DNA of 64,000 bases from G963677445 sp963678275 (GTDB lineage Bacteria; Bacteroidota; Ignavibacteria; Ignavibacteriales; Melioribacteraceae), in assembly GCA_963678275.1 (NCBI GenBank), contig OY782765.1:3410001-3474000 (forward strand), given 5' to 3'. Position numbers and translations under genes: made by a program. Within the stretch, counting starts at the first letter, position 1. Each line of letters starts with the position of its first letter. A model generated the notes under the pieces. It was not told the DNA's origin and ran no database searches. It was given only the letters and a program-made list of their open reading frames with translations. Shown piece by piece: positions 45,306 to 55,647 of this stretch.

Positions 45306-46460
45306 ATGAAAACAACTGAAGAGATCAGGAAACATTTTCCGCATATCAGTAAAGGTCTTGTTTATTTTAATCATGCCTCTATCGGACCATTATCCGATTA
45401 TGTTACAGGCGCGCTGAATGAATATATTATGGAAAGGAGTGAAGGCCCGGTCAAAAACTTCGAGACTTATATAAAGAATAGTGAGGGGGCTAAGGATAAA
45501 CTTTCCAGACTGCTGAACGTTAATCCCAATGAAATATCATGGACCGATAACGTCTCCAACGCCATGAGCCTTCTGGCAAACGGGCTGAACCTTAAGCCGG
45601 GTGATAAAATAATTCTAAACAGCCTGGAATTCCCCGCCAATATATATCCCTTTCTTAATCTTCAAAAAAAAGGTGTAATACCTTTTATAATCCCCACGCA
45701 AAAACCGGGTATATCGCTCGAAGATATAATTCCCCATGTTGATGAAAGAACCAGGCTCATCTCTATAAGTCTGGTTCAGTTTCTTACAGGCTACAGAACA
45801 GATATCAGGGAAATCGGCCAATTCTGCCGCGAAAAAAATATTATCTTCGCGGTGGATGGCATCCAGGGAGCCGGGACAGTTGAGCTCGATCTGCCATCTT
45901 GTAGCGTGGACTTTTTCGCGGGGGGCGCCCAGAAATGGCTGATGGCGCTTCAGGGTCTGTCCTATTTTTATGTAAGTCCCCCCCTGCTGCAAAAGCTTGA
46001 GCCGCCCAACGCCGGCTGGAGCTCGGTTAAAGATGCCTGGAATCTCCTTGATTATAATCTTGAATTCCGTGAGGATGTCTCAAAATTCCAGACCGGCACC
46101 CTCAATGTTATCGGAGTGGCAGCTCTTAATCATTCACTCAGGCTTTTTCATGAATTCGGAATAAAAAATGTTGAAAAACGTATTCTCGACAACGCGGAAT
46201 ATTTTATAAACAGGCTGCGTGAAGAAGGATTTGATCCCCTTCTGAAAGACGACCCACGTAATAACCTTTCGGGCATTATTACGATTAAAATTGAAAACGC
46301 CGAAAAAATATATCTCGCGATGAAAGAACAGGGATACGTTTCTGAAATAAGGGAAGGAAAGATAAGATTCTCCCCCCATTTTTATAACACCTTCGAAGAA
46401 ATAGATTTGATGATCGGCGCGTTGAAAAAAAATTCACAACAGTATCAATCCTCAATATAG
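45306..46460 (+). CDS. Class V aminotransferase (PLP-dependent)
   Basis: 384 residues with start 16 bp after the previous stop. Fold type I PLP enzyme of the cysteine desulfurase/isopenicillin-N epimerase-like group: YFNHASIGPLS at the start, DNVSNAMSLLANGL, VDGIQGAGTVELDLPSCSVDFF with the PLP-binding Asp, the Schiff-base Lys in AGGAQKWLM (K210), FQTGTLNVIGVAAL, and a C-terminal EIREGKIRFSPHFYNT. The active-site Cys loop of true IscS/SufS desulfurases was not found, so another amino-acid substrate is likely. Last gene of the nfo unit; mosaic repeats follow. Confidence 0.87.
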   Translation: MKTTEEIRKHFPHISKGLVYFNHASIGPLSDYVTGALNEYIMERSEGPVKNFETYIKNSEGAKDKLSRLLNVNPNEISWTDNVSNAMSLLANGLNLKPGDKIILNSLEFPANIYPFLNLQKKGVIPFIIPTQKPGISLEDIIPHVDERTRLISISLVQFLTGYRTDIREIGQFCREKNIIFAVDGIQGAGTVELDLPSCSVDFFAGGAQKWLMALQGLSYFYVSPPLLQKLEPPNAGWSSVKDAWNLLDYNLEFREDVSKFQTGTLNVIGVAALNHSLRLFHEFGIKNVEKRILDNAEYFINRLREEGFDPLLKDDPRNNLSGIITIKIENAEKIYLAMKEQGYVSEIREGKIRFSPHFYNTFEEIDLMIGALKKNSQQYQSSI

Positions 46461-48171
46461 ACCGGGCGAGCCGGAAGTGAAGAGTGCTTTGTGGAGAGTG
46501 AAGAGGAAAAAACAGCAATTTTTCTTTTGATAACTTCAAAATCTCAGGAAAGTCCCGTTACGGATACGCATCGGACAGGCTGTTAGATAATAGCCCCGCA
46601 ATTCATTGTGGGTAATAGGTTATGGAGAGATTCCATAGTCCCGCCAGGGTTTCTCCGCGGCGAACAGGCAGACAGAATTCCCTGGCAAATTGATGGTCAA
46701 ATAAAATTTTTGCCATTTTGCGTAGGATTTAACTTCTTATGAAATACTCATACTCTGATTTTTTAATACCAATACCGAAAATGATCAGGTAATCCTTAAA
46801 TCCTTTAATCATGGTTCAGATATCTCTTTCATTATAATCATTGAAATTCTTGAGATAAAAAAGGTAATAAGGTTAATTTTTGCGGGTGTGGATCCTCTGC
46901 TACTAAGGAGCCCCAATTTGGAAATACACCAAAATTCAAATTTGTCAGCAACAAATATAAAAATTATAACTTCACGAAACCTCTAAAATAATGAGAGTTC
47001 GATATCCCCTCCCCTTAAGATTTTAAGGGGAGGTCGGGAGGGGTTTGATCTACCTTGAGATGTCTATTATCCAGAGAGATGTCAAAATATTCGTAAAAAA
47101 TGACTGGCTTTTTCTCCTAAAAATATTCTTGTTGCCTGGAAGGTCAAAAACAATGAATAAGGTTCTTTTTGCGGGATTTTGTGTTTTTGTGATTTCGTGG
47201 CCTTTTTTTTTGCACTTGTATCTTTTCTCTGCTTTTTGTGGTTACTCACTCCGACTCTTTTGGCTAAAGCCCCTGGAGGTTTTCGGATGCCGCAACGCAC
47301 TCCGGCCTAAAGACGCGGAGTTATTTTAAATGCGAAAATCATAATCATAAACTGGCAAGCCAGAAACAATGAGGAATGACGAATTACGAATTGGTTTTCC
47401 CAGGAATATATTTTGAATCGAATCTGCTTTGGAGAAGCAGCATTATTGTAGTAAAGAACAAAATAATATAGTAATATCCCTGTAGGGGATCAACAGAGCT
47501 AAGCTAAGGAAAAACTACAATCCGAATTGTTACCAAAAATTTTACCATTTTGCGTAGAATTTGAATCCTTACGGAATAATCATAATCCCACACCCTTTAG
47601 AAAAATGTACCACCCCGAAACTGTCTCCCAATCAGACATCATACTCATACTCATACTCCTACTCCAACTCTTACTTTGATTTTTTAATACCGATACCGCA
47701 AAATACAAAGGCAATAAGGTTTATTTTTTTGGGAAGGAAATCCTATGCTACTAAGGTTAAAAAATCAAAAAACAAGGTTTCATTACATTCTTTTCATTCC
47801 TCATTCGTAATTCGTAATTCGTAATTTCTTTAGTGGCTTTTCTTCAACATCAATCAATGAAATCTACAAAATTAAAAAAATCTGCGGTTCTCTTTACCTT
47901 ATTAATTGTTAATTGAAATTTTGCCATTTTGCGTGGAATTTAACTGCCAATGGAGTAATTCTCTTCAAATCTTCGCGTGAGAAATTCCAAACCGGATTTG
48001 ACAAGCGCAATTGAACATTTTTAGCCTGAATACAAATAAGATACTTTCAGTCAGATGAAGCCCGTTTTTCATTTTTATTGCAAAAAAGGGATTAAATGGT
48101 TATTTTATTCTTTAAGCAGACTCCGGATAATCATTTTCGGCAAATATATTGTATTACATTTCGGTTGAAAT
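46461..48171. repeat. Mosaic repeat region, colinear with 5245-7160
   Basis: 1.7 kb without a credible gene. It starts GAAGTGAAGAG..GGAGAGTGAAGAG, then GATAACTTCAAAATC, GTCCCG palindromes, CGAACAGGCAGACAGAATTCC, GGTCAAATAAAATTT, CATTTTGCGTAGGATTT, CATACTCTGATTTTTTAATACC and CTTTAATCATGGTTCAGA (46800). Then come a GGTTAATTTTTGCGGG..CTGCTACTAAGG block, the 26-nt hairpin and a GCGGGATTTTGTG stretch. A second block from 47348 (AAACTGGCAAGCCAGAAAC) repeats several of these words. Confidence 0.82.
47008..47033. repeat. Dispersed 26-nt hairpin, copy 3
   Basis: CCTCCCCTTAA, loop GATT, TTAAGGGGAGG; same tail (GGGAGGGGTTTGATCTACC) as copies 1, 2 and 4, with only the last loop base differing from copies 1 and 2. 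Confidence 0.88.
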
Positions 48172-51100
48172 ATGCCTGATATCTTTAATTTAACCAGCCG
48201 TCCCATAATAATTCTTGACAACAATTTTGTCATAACCGATTTTAATGTCGCGGCAAAACAAATTACCGGAGTAAAAACAGGGACTAACTTTTCCAAAATA
48301 ATCTATAACAAACGCCGGCTTCCTGATGATTTCCCACTCAATGAATTTATCAGCTCCGGCAAAAAAGGGAATATTGAATTTCAGGTCCCGGCCGAAAAGT
48401 TTGTTTATAAACTTGAATGTCTTCCCATATATAAAAATGATCAGTCACTTAGAGAAATAGTTGTAATTTTCCAGGAGATAAAAGATAACAACCATGAATC
48501 AGCGCGGGATGAAAGCACAGAACTTATTTATAATTCAATCTCCGATCTTATAGCGCTCATTGAGGTGGCAGAAAATCAACAGTTCAGAATTTTTTCGGTA
48601 AATGAAGCATATTATCAGGCAATTAGCGGCCATTATAAAACGATTGACCGTCATAAGTTATATGGTCTTTCCATTGAGGAACTTGGTAAAAGAATTGGGT
48701 GGTCCAAAGCGCTTTCTGATGACATAATCAACGTTTATATAGAAGTTGTATCGAAAAAAAAGACAGTAAAAAGAGTTGAAAAAATATTAGCGGGCAGCTC
48801 AACATATTATTTCGATTCAAGATATACTCCCATCCTTGATGAAAACAATATTTGCCGGCAGATTTTATATGTAGCCAGAGATATTACCGAGAGCAAAGAA
48901 ACGGAGTTAAAGCTAATTGAGAGTGAGTTGAGATTCCGCTCAGTTTTTATGGGCGCCGCGGATGGTATAATTGTCGTCAACCAAAAAACAACTGTGCTGG
49001 ATGTAAATAAGGCCTTTGAAATCATTACAGGTATTTCAAGAGAATCTGTGACAGGTAAAACCGCCATGATTCTGGCGAAACAATTTGTAGCGCCCCGCCA
49101 TCTTCCGGGAATACTCAAACTCATCGGGCAATTTTTGAAAACCGGCGAAATTGGAGCCTATATTCTCGAATTCAGGGGTAAATTTCTTGAAATAAAAACA
49201 CGAACCCCAAAACCTGGCGGAATTACAATCGGCATTCTAAGGGACATTACCGACCAGAAAAAAGCCGAAGACGCGCTTAAAGAATCGGAATATGAATACA
49301 GGTTTCTTTTTGAAAATTCGACAATAGCGATTGGTATTTCCGACCCTGAAGGCAGGGTGCTCGCGCTTAACAACGCCATGCAGAATATTACCGGATATAC
49401 ACTTGAGGAATTCGGCAATATCAGGCTCAGCGATACTTTTGTTTCCCGGGAGGAAAGAAATAAAATAAATGCCATAGTGCAGAAAAAAAGAAAGATTGAC
49501 AACTTAGAAGTACTGCTCCGCAGAAAATCAGGAGAAGAATACTGGGCCTCTTTATCGGTCAGGAAAATTAAATACAAGGATGGAGAAGCTTATCTTACTT
49601 CGGCTGTCGATATCACCGAAAGAAAAAATATGGAAGAGGCGCTAAGGCGAAATGAAGAAAGGTTCAGGAGAGCTCAGTCAATCGGTAAAGTTGGCAACTG
49701 GGAATATAATTTAGAAACCACCCATTTCTGGGGTTCGGAAGAAGCGAGAAGAATATACGGATTTGATCTTTATACCTCAGATTTCACAACCGATGAGGTA
49801 GAAAACTGTATTCCCGAAAGAGAGTGGGTGCATCAGACTCTTATCGATCTTATAGAAGAGGATAAACCCTATGATATTGAATTTGATATCATCACAAAAA
49901 ACAAGGGGGAAAGAAAAACTATTCACTCAATTGCCATTGTTGAAAGGGATAATGAGGGAAATCCCCTGAAGGTTTCAGGAGTAATAAAAGATATAACAGA
50001 ATCAAAAAGAACCGCGGAAGAACTTGAAAAAATAAAATGGCTTCTGACCAGAAAACCGGAAGAAATTTTGTTCAATGAAATTTCACAGCCTTATGGCGAT
50101 CCTTCGGAAAACAATAAAGAGGGACTGATACTGAAATCGGTCGGGCGGAAAATGCTTGCGGATATTGTCGGCGACTACCTGGGATTGCTTGAAACATCCG
50201 CCGCTGTATATGAAAAAAATGGCGATTACGCCTTCGGCATTTTTTCATCGGGCTGGTGCAAAATGCTTGATAATGCCTCTTACCGCAACGCTGGAAAAAA
50301 TTCAATCGTGGAAACGATTAACTCAGGCAAATGGTACTGCCATGAATCGTGCTGGACCGGAGCGTCGAAAAGAAGTATTCAATCAGGTTTGCCCGCCGAT
50401 ATTGAATGTTACGGTGGTCTTCATATTTTCGCCGCCCCTATTATGGCCAACGGTGAAGCGATAGGTTCTATCAATTTCGGTTACGGGGATCCACCCGACA
50501 ATCAGGAAGCTCTTAATATAATTTCACGAAGATATAATATCCCGGTGGCTAAACTTACCGAAGCCGCAGGGCAATACCAGAGCCGGCCTTCATATATTAT
50601 CGAACTGGCCAAACAAAAGCTTAAAACTTCAGCTCATATTATAGGAAGCCTTGTTGAAATAAACGAGACCAAAAAAAGACTCGTGGAGAGTGAAAACCGT
50701 TTTAACCTCGCGATGAACGCTTCGCAGGATGGGCTATACGACTGGAATCTGGTAACCAATGAAATTTATTATTCCCCGGGATGGAAAAAAATGCTCGGTT
50801 ATGAATATGATCAACTGCCCAATGATTTTTCTGTATGGGAAAAACTTACCGCTCCCGAAGATGTAAAAAAATCCTGGCAGTTACTGGAGGAGGTAATTAA
50901 TAAAAAACGTGAACGTTTTGTGATGGAATTCAGAATGAAACACAAAGATGGTCACTGGATAAATATTCTGTCGAGAGCGAGAGCCTTTTTTGACGAAAAT
51001 GACCGCGCGATAAGAATGATCGGCACTCATGTGGATATTACCGGGCAAAAAAAGGTTGAAGAGGAATTACAGAAATACCATCTTTATCTCGAGGATATGG

Positions 51101-51816
51101 TAACCCGGCGAACAGCGAAGCTGGAAGCGGCCAATAAAGAACTTGAAGCCTTTGCCTATTCTGTTTCGCACGACCTCAGGGCGCCTCTGCGGGCTATTGA
51201 CGGCTTTTCACAATACCTCGAAAAACAGTATTCCAAAAGCCTTGATGATAAAGCCGCAAGGTATATTAATATTATCAGGGAAAACACCACCAAAATGGAT
51301 AAACTGATAACGGACCTTCTTCAGTTATCCCGTCTGTCAAGAAGTGAACTGAATTATGTAAAGCTTGATATGAACGAAATTGTCCGGTCTGTATTTAAAG
51401 AAATATCTACTGAAAAAGAATATAACGAATTTGACTTCATCCTCTCTGCGTTGCCCGATATCGAGGGAGATTCCACCTCCATTCGCCAGGTATGGACAAA
51501 TCTTATTAATAACGCTCTTAAATACAGCTCTGATTCACCTGACAAACAAATTGAAATCGGAGCCTTTTCAGAGGAAAAAAGTGTAACTTACTACATAAAA
51601 GACCAGGGCTGCGGATTTGATATGGCATATAAGGATAAACTATTCGGTGTTTTTCAACGCCTCCATTCAGGCAATGAATATGCCGGAACCGGAGTGGGAC
51701 TGGCTATTGTTAAAAGAATTGTAGAAAAACATGGCGGCACAGTAAGTGCCGAAGGAAATCCTGAAAAAGGCGCCACATTCTTTTTCACCCTCCCGGTCCC
51801 GAATAAAGATCAATAA
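48172..51816 (+). CDS. Multi-PAS sensor histidine kinase with PocR ligand-binding domain
   Basis: 1214-residue, apparently soluble sensor kinase with no clear transmembrane segment. Approximate order: PAS-like segments at 1-110, 118-250, 258-370, 378-490 and 498-615; a PocR domain at about 625-840 (CHESCWTGASKRSIQSG, ECYGGLHIFAAPI, GSINFGYGDPP); a further PAS at 845-965; HisKA with SVSHDLRAPLRAIDGFS (phospho-acceptor H1000); and HATPase_c at 1100-1210 with NLINNALKYSS, GCGFD and GTGVGLAIVKRIV. The SHDLRAPLRAIDGFS type resembles phytochrome-like kinases. No receiver domain and no response regulator gene adjoins it, so the partner lies elsewhere. Conserved Cys residues in PocR hint at a redox or small-molecule input. 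Confidence 0.92.
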   Translation: MPDIFNLTSRPIIILDNNFVITDFNVAAKQITGVKTGTNFSKIIYNKRRLPDDFPLNEFISSGKKGNIEFQVPAEKFVYKLECLPIYKNDQSLREIVVIFQEIKDNNHESARDESTELIYNSISDLIALIEVAENQQFRIFSVNEAYYQAISGHYKTIDRHKLYGLSIEELGKRIGWSKALSDDIINVYIEVVSKKKTVKRVEKILAGSSTYYFDSRYTPILDENNICRQILYVARDITESKETELKLIESELRFRSVFMGAADGIIVVNQKTTVLDVNKAFEIITGISRESVTGKTAMILAKQFVAPRHLPGILKLIGQFLKTGEIGAYILEFRGKFLEIKTRTPKPGGITIGILRDITDQKKAEDALKESEYEYRFLFENSTIAIGISDPEGRVLALNNAMQNITGYTLEEFGNIRLSDTFVSREERNKINAIVQKKRKIDNLEVLLRRKSGEEYWASLSVRKIKYKDGEAYLTSAVDITERKNMEEALRRNEERFRRAQSIGKVGNWEYNLETTHFWGSEEARRIYGFDLYTSDFTTDEVENCIPEREWVHQTLIDLIEEDKPYDIEFDIITKNKGERKTIHSIAIVERDNEGNPLKVSGVIKDITESKRTAEELEKIKWLLTRKPEEILFNEISQPYGDPSENNKEGLILKSVGRKMLADIVGDYLGLLETSAAVYEKNGDYAFGIFSSGWCKMLDNASYRNAGKNSIVETINSGKWYCHESCWTGASKRSIQSGLPADIECYGGLHIFAAPIMANGEAIGSINFGYGDPPDNQEALNIISRRYNIPVAKLTEAAGQYQSRPSYIIELAKQKLKTSAHIIGSLVEINETKKRLVESENRFNLAMNASQDGLYDWNLVTNEIYYSPGWKKMLGYEYDQLPNDFSVWEKLTAPEDVKKSWQLLEEVINKKRERFVMEFRMKHKDGHWINILSRARAFFDENDRAIRMIGTHVDITGQKKVEEELQKYHLYLEDMVTRRTAKLEAANKELEAFAYSVSHDLRAPLRAIDGFSQYLEKQYSKSLDDKAARYINIIRENTTKMDKLITDLLQLSRLSRSELNYVKLDMNEIVRSVFKEISTEKEYNEFDFILSALPDIEGDSTSIRQVWTNLINNALKYSSDSPDKQIEIGAFSEEKSVTYYIKDQGCGFDMAYKDKLFGVFQRLHSGNEYAGTGVGLAIVKRIVEKHGGTVSAEGNPEKGATFFFTLPVPNKDQ

Positions 51817-52070
51817 ACATATCGGATTATTTTTAATTTCAGAACTCCTTACTCCTCGCAAAATGAAATCGCGGAAATTTTTGGAAAATATCACAAGAAT
51901 TTATTATCCATTTTTAAGTGACGAGATTTTTTTTCGCCATAAATGATGTATTACAAAATTAATATTTTATTGATCTGAGTTTATCCGGGAGGTTCAAAGG
52001 TATTTGATTATCCAGTGTGCTTTGTGAATCCTCTACAAGGATTTTGTCTTATGGTTTTAACAATTTTCTA
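51817..52070. other. Spacer downstream of the kinase, 3' exon side of the intron
   Basis: 254 bp without a gene. It holds the hairpin AATCCTCTACAAGGATT near 52028-52044, reverse-complementary to words near 35180. No clear terminator for the kinase was seen. Confidence 0.5.
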
Positions 52071-53983
52071 ATCGGGTAGGAGGCGGCAGCGCCGCCGTCC
52101 CCCCACACCACCGGGCATACTCTCGTACCACGGCGGTTTCCATTAAGTTGAACCTTCTACTCTCTTCAGAAGTGATTCTAATCCGAGCTCCTCGAACCAC
52201 TTGATTCCCATCGCTTTTGTTACCGTTGGGTGTAGCGTCATCCTCCACCATCCCTGGGAATAATTCACTACATTCCAGGCATCTCTTTCTCTGATTCCTC
52301 GACTTCTCAGGAACTTATACTGTGTATACTTGCGCTTGCATTGTTTCAGGCGATACATTCTTAGCCTTCTTCTCAGCCATCCTTCTATATTCCGGATGTC
52401 GGCCAGCCACGTATTTGCCATCCCAAAGTAATTTGTCCAGCCGATTATTACTGCGTTTAGTTCGCTTATTACACGGCTGTAACTTACTCCTCTGGTCCGC
52501 CCTGTTAATTCCTTGAGTTTCTCTTTCAATCGATCTATGGATTTATCGGCCACTCGTATTTTTCCTTTAGGCATTATTGTATATCCCAAGAATTTTACTT
52601 TCGAGCAGTGCCTTACTCCACTTTTTTCTTTGTTGACTTTCAATTTCAGTTTGTTCTCGATATATCTGACTATACTTTGCATTACCCTTTGGCCTGCTTT
52701 TTCACTTCTGACATATATATTGCAGTCATCGGCATAGCGACAGAAACTGTGGCCTCTGCTTTCGAGCTCTTTATCCAGCTCATCAAGAACTATGTTCGAT
52801 AGCAACGGCGATAATGGGCCTCCCTGTGGGGTGCCCGATACTCGCTGTTCTGTCAGTCCGTCGTTCATTATTCCGGCTTTCAGGTATTGGTTTATCAATC
52901 GCAGGAGTCGTTTATCTCCGATGTTTTTACTTACTCTTTGCATTAGCCTGTCATGGTTGATCTTATCAAAGAACTTTTCCAAATCTATGTCAACTACCCA
53001 TTCTTTTCCTTCTTTGATATTCTTTGCTGATTGTCTTATAGCCTGATGCGCGCTTCTTCCCGCTCTGAATCCGTAGCTGTGGTTGCTGAAGTGTGGTTCG
53101 TAGTATTCCGTTAGCTTCTGGTGGATCGACTGTTGGATTAAGCGATCTTTTATTGTGGGAATCCCTAACATCCGTTTTCCGCCTGATGGTTTGGGTATTT
53201 CCACCTTTAGTACCGGACTGACTTTGTATTGCTCTGTTAGTAGTTCTTTCCGTATTTCTATGATTCCTTTGGGGTACCATTGCTTAAATTCGCTCATATC
53301 CATTTTATCTGTTCCTCCGCTTCCGCCGTTTCGGACTACTTGCTGGTAGCTCTTGTTTAGGTTTACATAGGCAAATATCTCCTCTGATATGTTTCTGGTC
53401 TGGAATCGGTTCTCTTCAAATTTCGAAAGCAGTTCAACTCTCCCTTTCCTCCCCTTTCCGGTTCCGCCGGTGGTTGATTCTGTGAGTTTCTCCTTCTCGC
53501 TCTCAAATAAATCGAGTTGTTCAGGGCTTCTGTTTTTCTGTTGCTTTCTGCTTTTACGCATTCTCGGCGACTCCTGTCTTAATGAATTCCGACCTTCACG
53601 TCTTTGGTCTTTCTTCTCACGCTAGTATGTCTTCTGCTGACTTCTCTGTACCCATCACATATGGTTTCCCATATCCTTTTCTGTTGCCAGAAGGTACAGA
53701 GATCTCCCGGGGTAAGACATAAGGCTTTCTATCCGTTCCACTTGATCTACTGATTACTCTTCCGGATGACTTTAGGGCTTCTCAATTCATGGCTCGATTA
53801 CCCAGAGTATACAGCCTCTTATCAGGTTTCTGTGCGTCAGAACGAATATTTGTTTTCGGCTTCCTTCAGATTCCGAATCACTTCGGACACCCTTGCCGCA
53901 TGCTATAGGATTCCTGTCATCTTGGCTCCTTTGGGACTTACTTGCTCTGTGCACCCGTTAGTCTTATGTCATGCCCGGCACAC
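52071..53983 (-). mobile_element. Group II intron, probably class C, with encoded maturase/RT
   Basis: Read on the minus strand, the element starts GTGTGCCGGGCATGAC at 53983 and contains GCAAGTAAGTCCC, typical of group II 5' regions. It ends with a domain V-like hairpin (ACCGCCGTGGTAC, GAGA loop, partner ending CGGTGGT) followed by CCTCCTACCCGAT at about 52071. The CGC triad in that stem fits class C. The 5' exon carries a stem (arms 53996-54006 and 54025-54035) about 12 bp from the junction, and class C introns prefer to insert after such hairpins. Boundaries are inferred by motif and may be off by a few bases. Confidence 0.85.
52143..53561 (-). CDS. ltrA: Group II intron-encoded reverse transcriptase/maturase
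   Basis: 472 residues, the intron protein needed for splicing and retromobility. After a basic, polar N-terminus the RT domain shows IPKPSGGKRMLGIPTIKDRLIQ, SYGFRAGRSAHQAI, VVDIDLEKFFDKINHDRLM, GTPQGGPLSPLLSNIVLDELD and the catalytic YADD (Y276 to D279). The maturase/thumb region follows: FLGYTIMPKGKIRVADKS, GWTNYFGMANTW, ending WFEELGLESLLKRV. There is no C-terminal HNH endonuclease, as in class C elements. All RT motifs look intact, so the intron may be active. Confidence 0.95.
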   Translation of the reverse strand: MRKSRKQQKNRSPEQLDLFESEKEKLTESTTGGTGKGRKGRVELLSKFEENRFQTRNISEEIFAYVNLNKSYQQVVRNGGSGGTDKMDMSEFKQWYPKGIIEIRKELLTEQYKVSPVLKVEIPKPSGGKRMLGIPTIKDRLIQQSIHQKLTEYYEPHFSNHSYGFRAGRSAHQAIRQSAKNIKEGKEWVVDIDLEKFFDKINHDRLMQRVSKNIGDKRLLRLINQYLKAGIMNDGLTEQRVSGTPQGGPLSPLLSNIVLDELDKELESRGHSFCRYADDCNIYVRSEKAGQRVMQSIVRYIENKLKLKVNKEKSGVRHCSKVKFLGYTIMPKGKIRVADKSIDRLKEKLKELTGRTRGVSYSRVISELNAVIIGWTNYFGMANTWLADIRNIEGWLRRRLRMYRLKQCKRKYTQYKFLRSRGIRERDAWNVVNYSQGWWRMTLHPTVTKAMGIKWFEELGLESLLKRVEGST

Positions 53984-54532
53984 CAATAATTGGAACCTAT
54001 ACAAGGTTCTTTTTATTGCATTTGCCTTGTAGAGGCAGTAATTAGTGCGGAACGTCCCCCTGGGGTAGAATATAATAGACAACTTGGTAAACATCTCTGT
54101 AGGAGATGCATAAAATGGCGTTCAAATTCAATCATTTTTGAAAATAAAACAATGTCAATGTATAGGTTCAGTACACTATTCGATAAGATTAAGAAAGACC
54201 TGCCCAAGTTGTTTCCTTATCGAATTATCCCGCTGTTTTATTTTGCGAATGTATCCATGTAAGTTATTGTTTTTTATAACCGGGATCAGGAGTTCTGATA
54301 CTACTAAGGTTAAAAAATCACGAATAAGGTTCTTTTGATCTTTTTTCGCGGGATTTAGTGATTTAGTGATTTAGTGGCGTTTCTTCCAATTCAATCAACG
54401 AAATCTGCGGTAGTCTTTGTCTTTTGAATTAATAATTGTCCATTGTAATCTTGCCCCCATACAAAATGAACATCACCACCGCCCTCCTCAAATCCTGATC
54501 CTTTCATTCTTCATTCATAATTCAATCCCCAT
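53984..54532. repeat. Intron-flanking palindromic repeat and mosaic fragment
   Basis: The 5' exon side carries the palindrome half TTGGAACCTATACAAGG..CCTTGTAGAGGCAG, then GTGCGGAACGTCCCCCTGGGGTAGAAT and CATCTCTGTAGGAGATGCATAAAATGGCG, all close to words at 34995-35165. From 54285 a mosaic fragment follows (TACTACTAAGGTTAAAAAATCACGAATAAGG, a GCGGGATTTAGTGATTTAGTG stretch, GAAATCTGCGG). No gene is visible. Confidence 0.8.
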
Positions 54533-55453
54533 TTACATGGCGAAATCAAAATACCATCGAACGACAACAATGATTAAAAGAATTATACCCTCGGCCCGGG
54601 AAAGCCTCCATCCGGTACGAAGAAATGTGACAACCACAATGATAGCGAAGAATAAAATTACAATGCTGCTGAAAGCCTCAGGAGTAATAGCAAGCGGTTT
54701 AATCATGGAAGCAACCCCGAGAACACCAAGCAGATTAAATATATCGCTACCCACAAGGTTGCCCGCCGACATGCCATGCCGCCCCTTGAGCAGAGCCACC
54801 AGGGAAGTTGCCATTTCAGGCGCCGAAGTTCCGGCGGCCACTATCGTCACTCCTATTGTCCATTCCGAAACACCAAGCATCCTCGCTATCTCGGCAGCCG
54901 ATTCAACAAAATAATGCCCCGCGGTTACTATTATGGCTATGCCGAGTAAAAAAAGAGGAATGGTAAACCACTTAAATTCCGAACTATCGGCCTCTTCTCC
55001 CGGCTCTTTCTTAAATATCAGGTAACCAAGATAAATAAGAAGTATCGAAAAGAATATCACCCCTTCAATCTGCGACATAACTCCGTCATATAAAAATATC
55101 ACAAGCATCAGACTTGTGAAAATCAGAACTGAGCCATCCCTGTATACAAGTTTGCGATTGGTTTTTATCTGCGAAAAAAGGGCAAGTATTCCCAGAATGA
55201 AGAAGAGATTAAATATATTTGACCCTACCACATTACCGACAGAAATATTGGATTTGTTGGTGAGAGCGGCCGAAACCGTTACAGCGAATTCCGGAGCCGA
55301 AGTTGCGAGCGCGACTACGGTAAGCCCGATAACAAGATCGGACATACCCAGTTTTCTGGCTATTCCCGAGGCGGATTCCACCACCAGGTCGGCCCCTTTC
55401 CATAAACCGAAAAGGCAGATCAGCAAAATGCCCGATTGTAAAACTATTGCCAT
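54533..55453 (-). CDS. Calcium/sodium antiporter (CaCA superfamily, YrbG-like)
   Basis: 306-residue inner-membrane exchanger with about ten hydrophobic segments in two homologous halves. The alpha repeats are VVALATSAPEFAVTVSAAL and GNVVGSNIFNLFFILG in the first half, and VAAGTSAPEMATSLVALL and GNLVGSDIFNLLGVLG in the second, including the ion-binding acidic residues. K+-dependent and independent members cannot be separated here. Downstream of, and on the same strand as, the Ca-type P-ATPase, with a terminator between them; the two may share the task of expelling calcium. Confidence 0.92.
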   Translation of the reverse strand: MAIVLQSGILLICLFGLWKGADLVVESASGIARKLGMSDLVIGLTVVALATSAPEFAVTVSAALTNKSNISVGNVVGSNIFNLFFILGILALFSQIKTNRKLVYRDGSVLIFTSLMLVIFLYDGVMSQIEGVIFFSILLIYLGYLIFKKEPGEEADSSEFKWFTIPLFLLGIAIIVTAGHYFVESAAEIARMLGVSEWTIGVTIVAAGTSAPEMATSLVALLKGRHGMSAGNLVGSDIFNLLGVLGVASMIKPLAITPEAFSSIVILFFAIIVVVTFLRTGWRLSRAEGIILLIIVVVRWYFDFAM

Positions 55454-55588
55454 AGATGGTGTTCCGCTAAAAATTGCAGATTGTGAGAAATTTTAAAAGA
55501 TATATTATCCAAACATATAAAAAAGCCTGGCTTTAAGAAAAAAAAACTTAAAAATAATTGGCAGTATATAAATAAGAATTACAAAAAT

Positions 55589-55618
55589 ACAAAAACCCCG
55601 GTGAAAATAACCGGGGTT
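55589..55618 (-). terminator. Rho-independent terminator of the P-type ATPase gene
   Basis: AACCCCGGT (55594-55602), seven-base loop, ACCGGGGTT (55610-55618). On the minus strand it is followed by TTTTTGTATTTTTG. It lies about 30 bp after the ATPase stop. Confidence 0.92.
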
Positions 55619-55647
55619 ATATATAAAACGATAAAATTTAAAATCAT

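Noticed and set aside
47045..47329. 94-codon plus-strand frame
   Set aside because: It lies wholly in mosaic repeat text (hairpin tail and the GCGGGATTTTGTG words) and its hydrophobic look comes from T-rich DNA.
52017..52070. Target-site duplication around the group II intron
   Set aside because: Group II introns do not make one, and the two flanks are different repeat words rather than a direct duplication.
54417..54914. 165-codon plus-strand frame over the antiporter
   Set aside because: Opposite strand of the CaCA alpha repeat; the antiporter frame is unambiguous.
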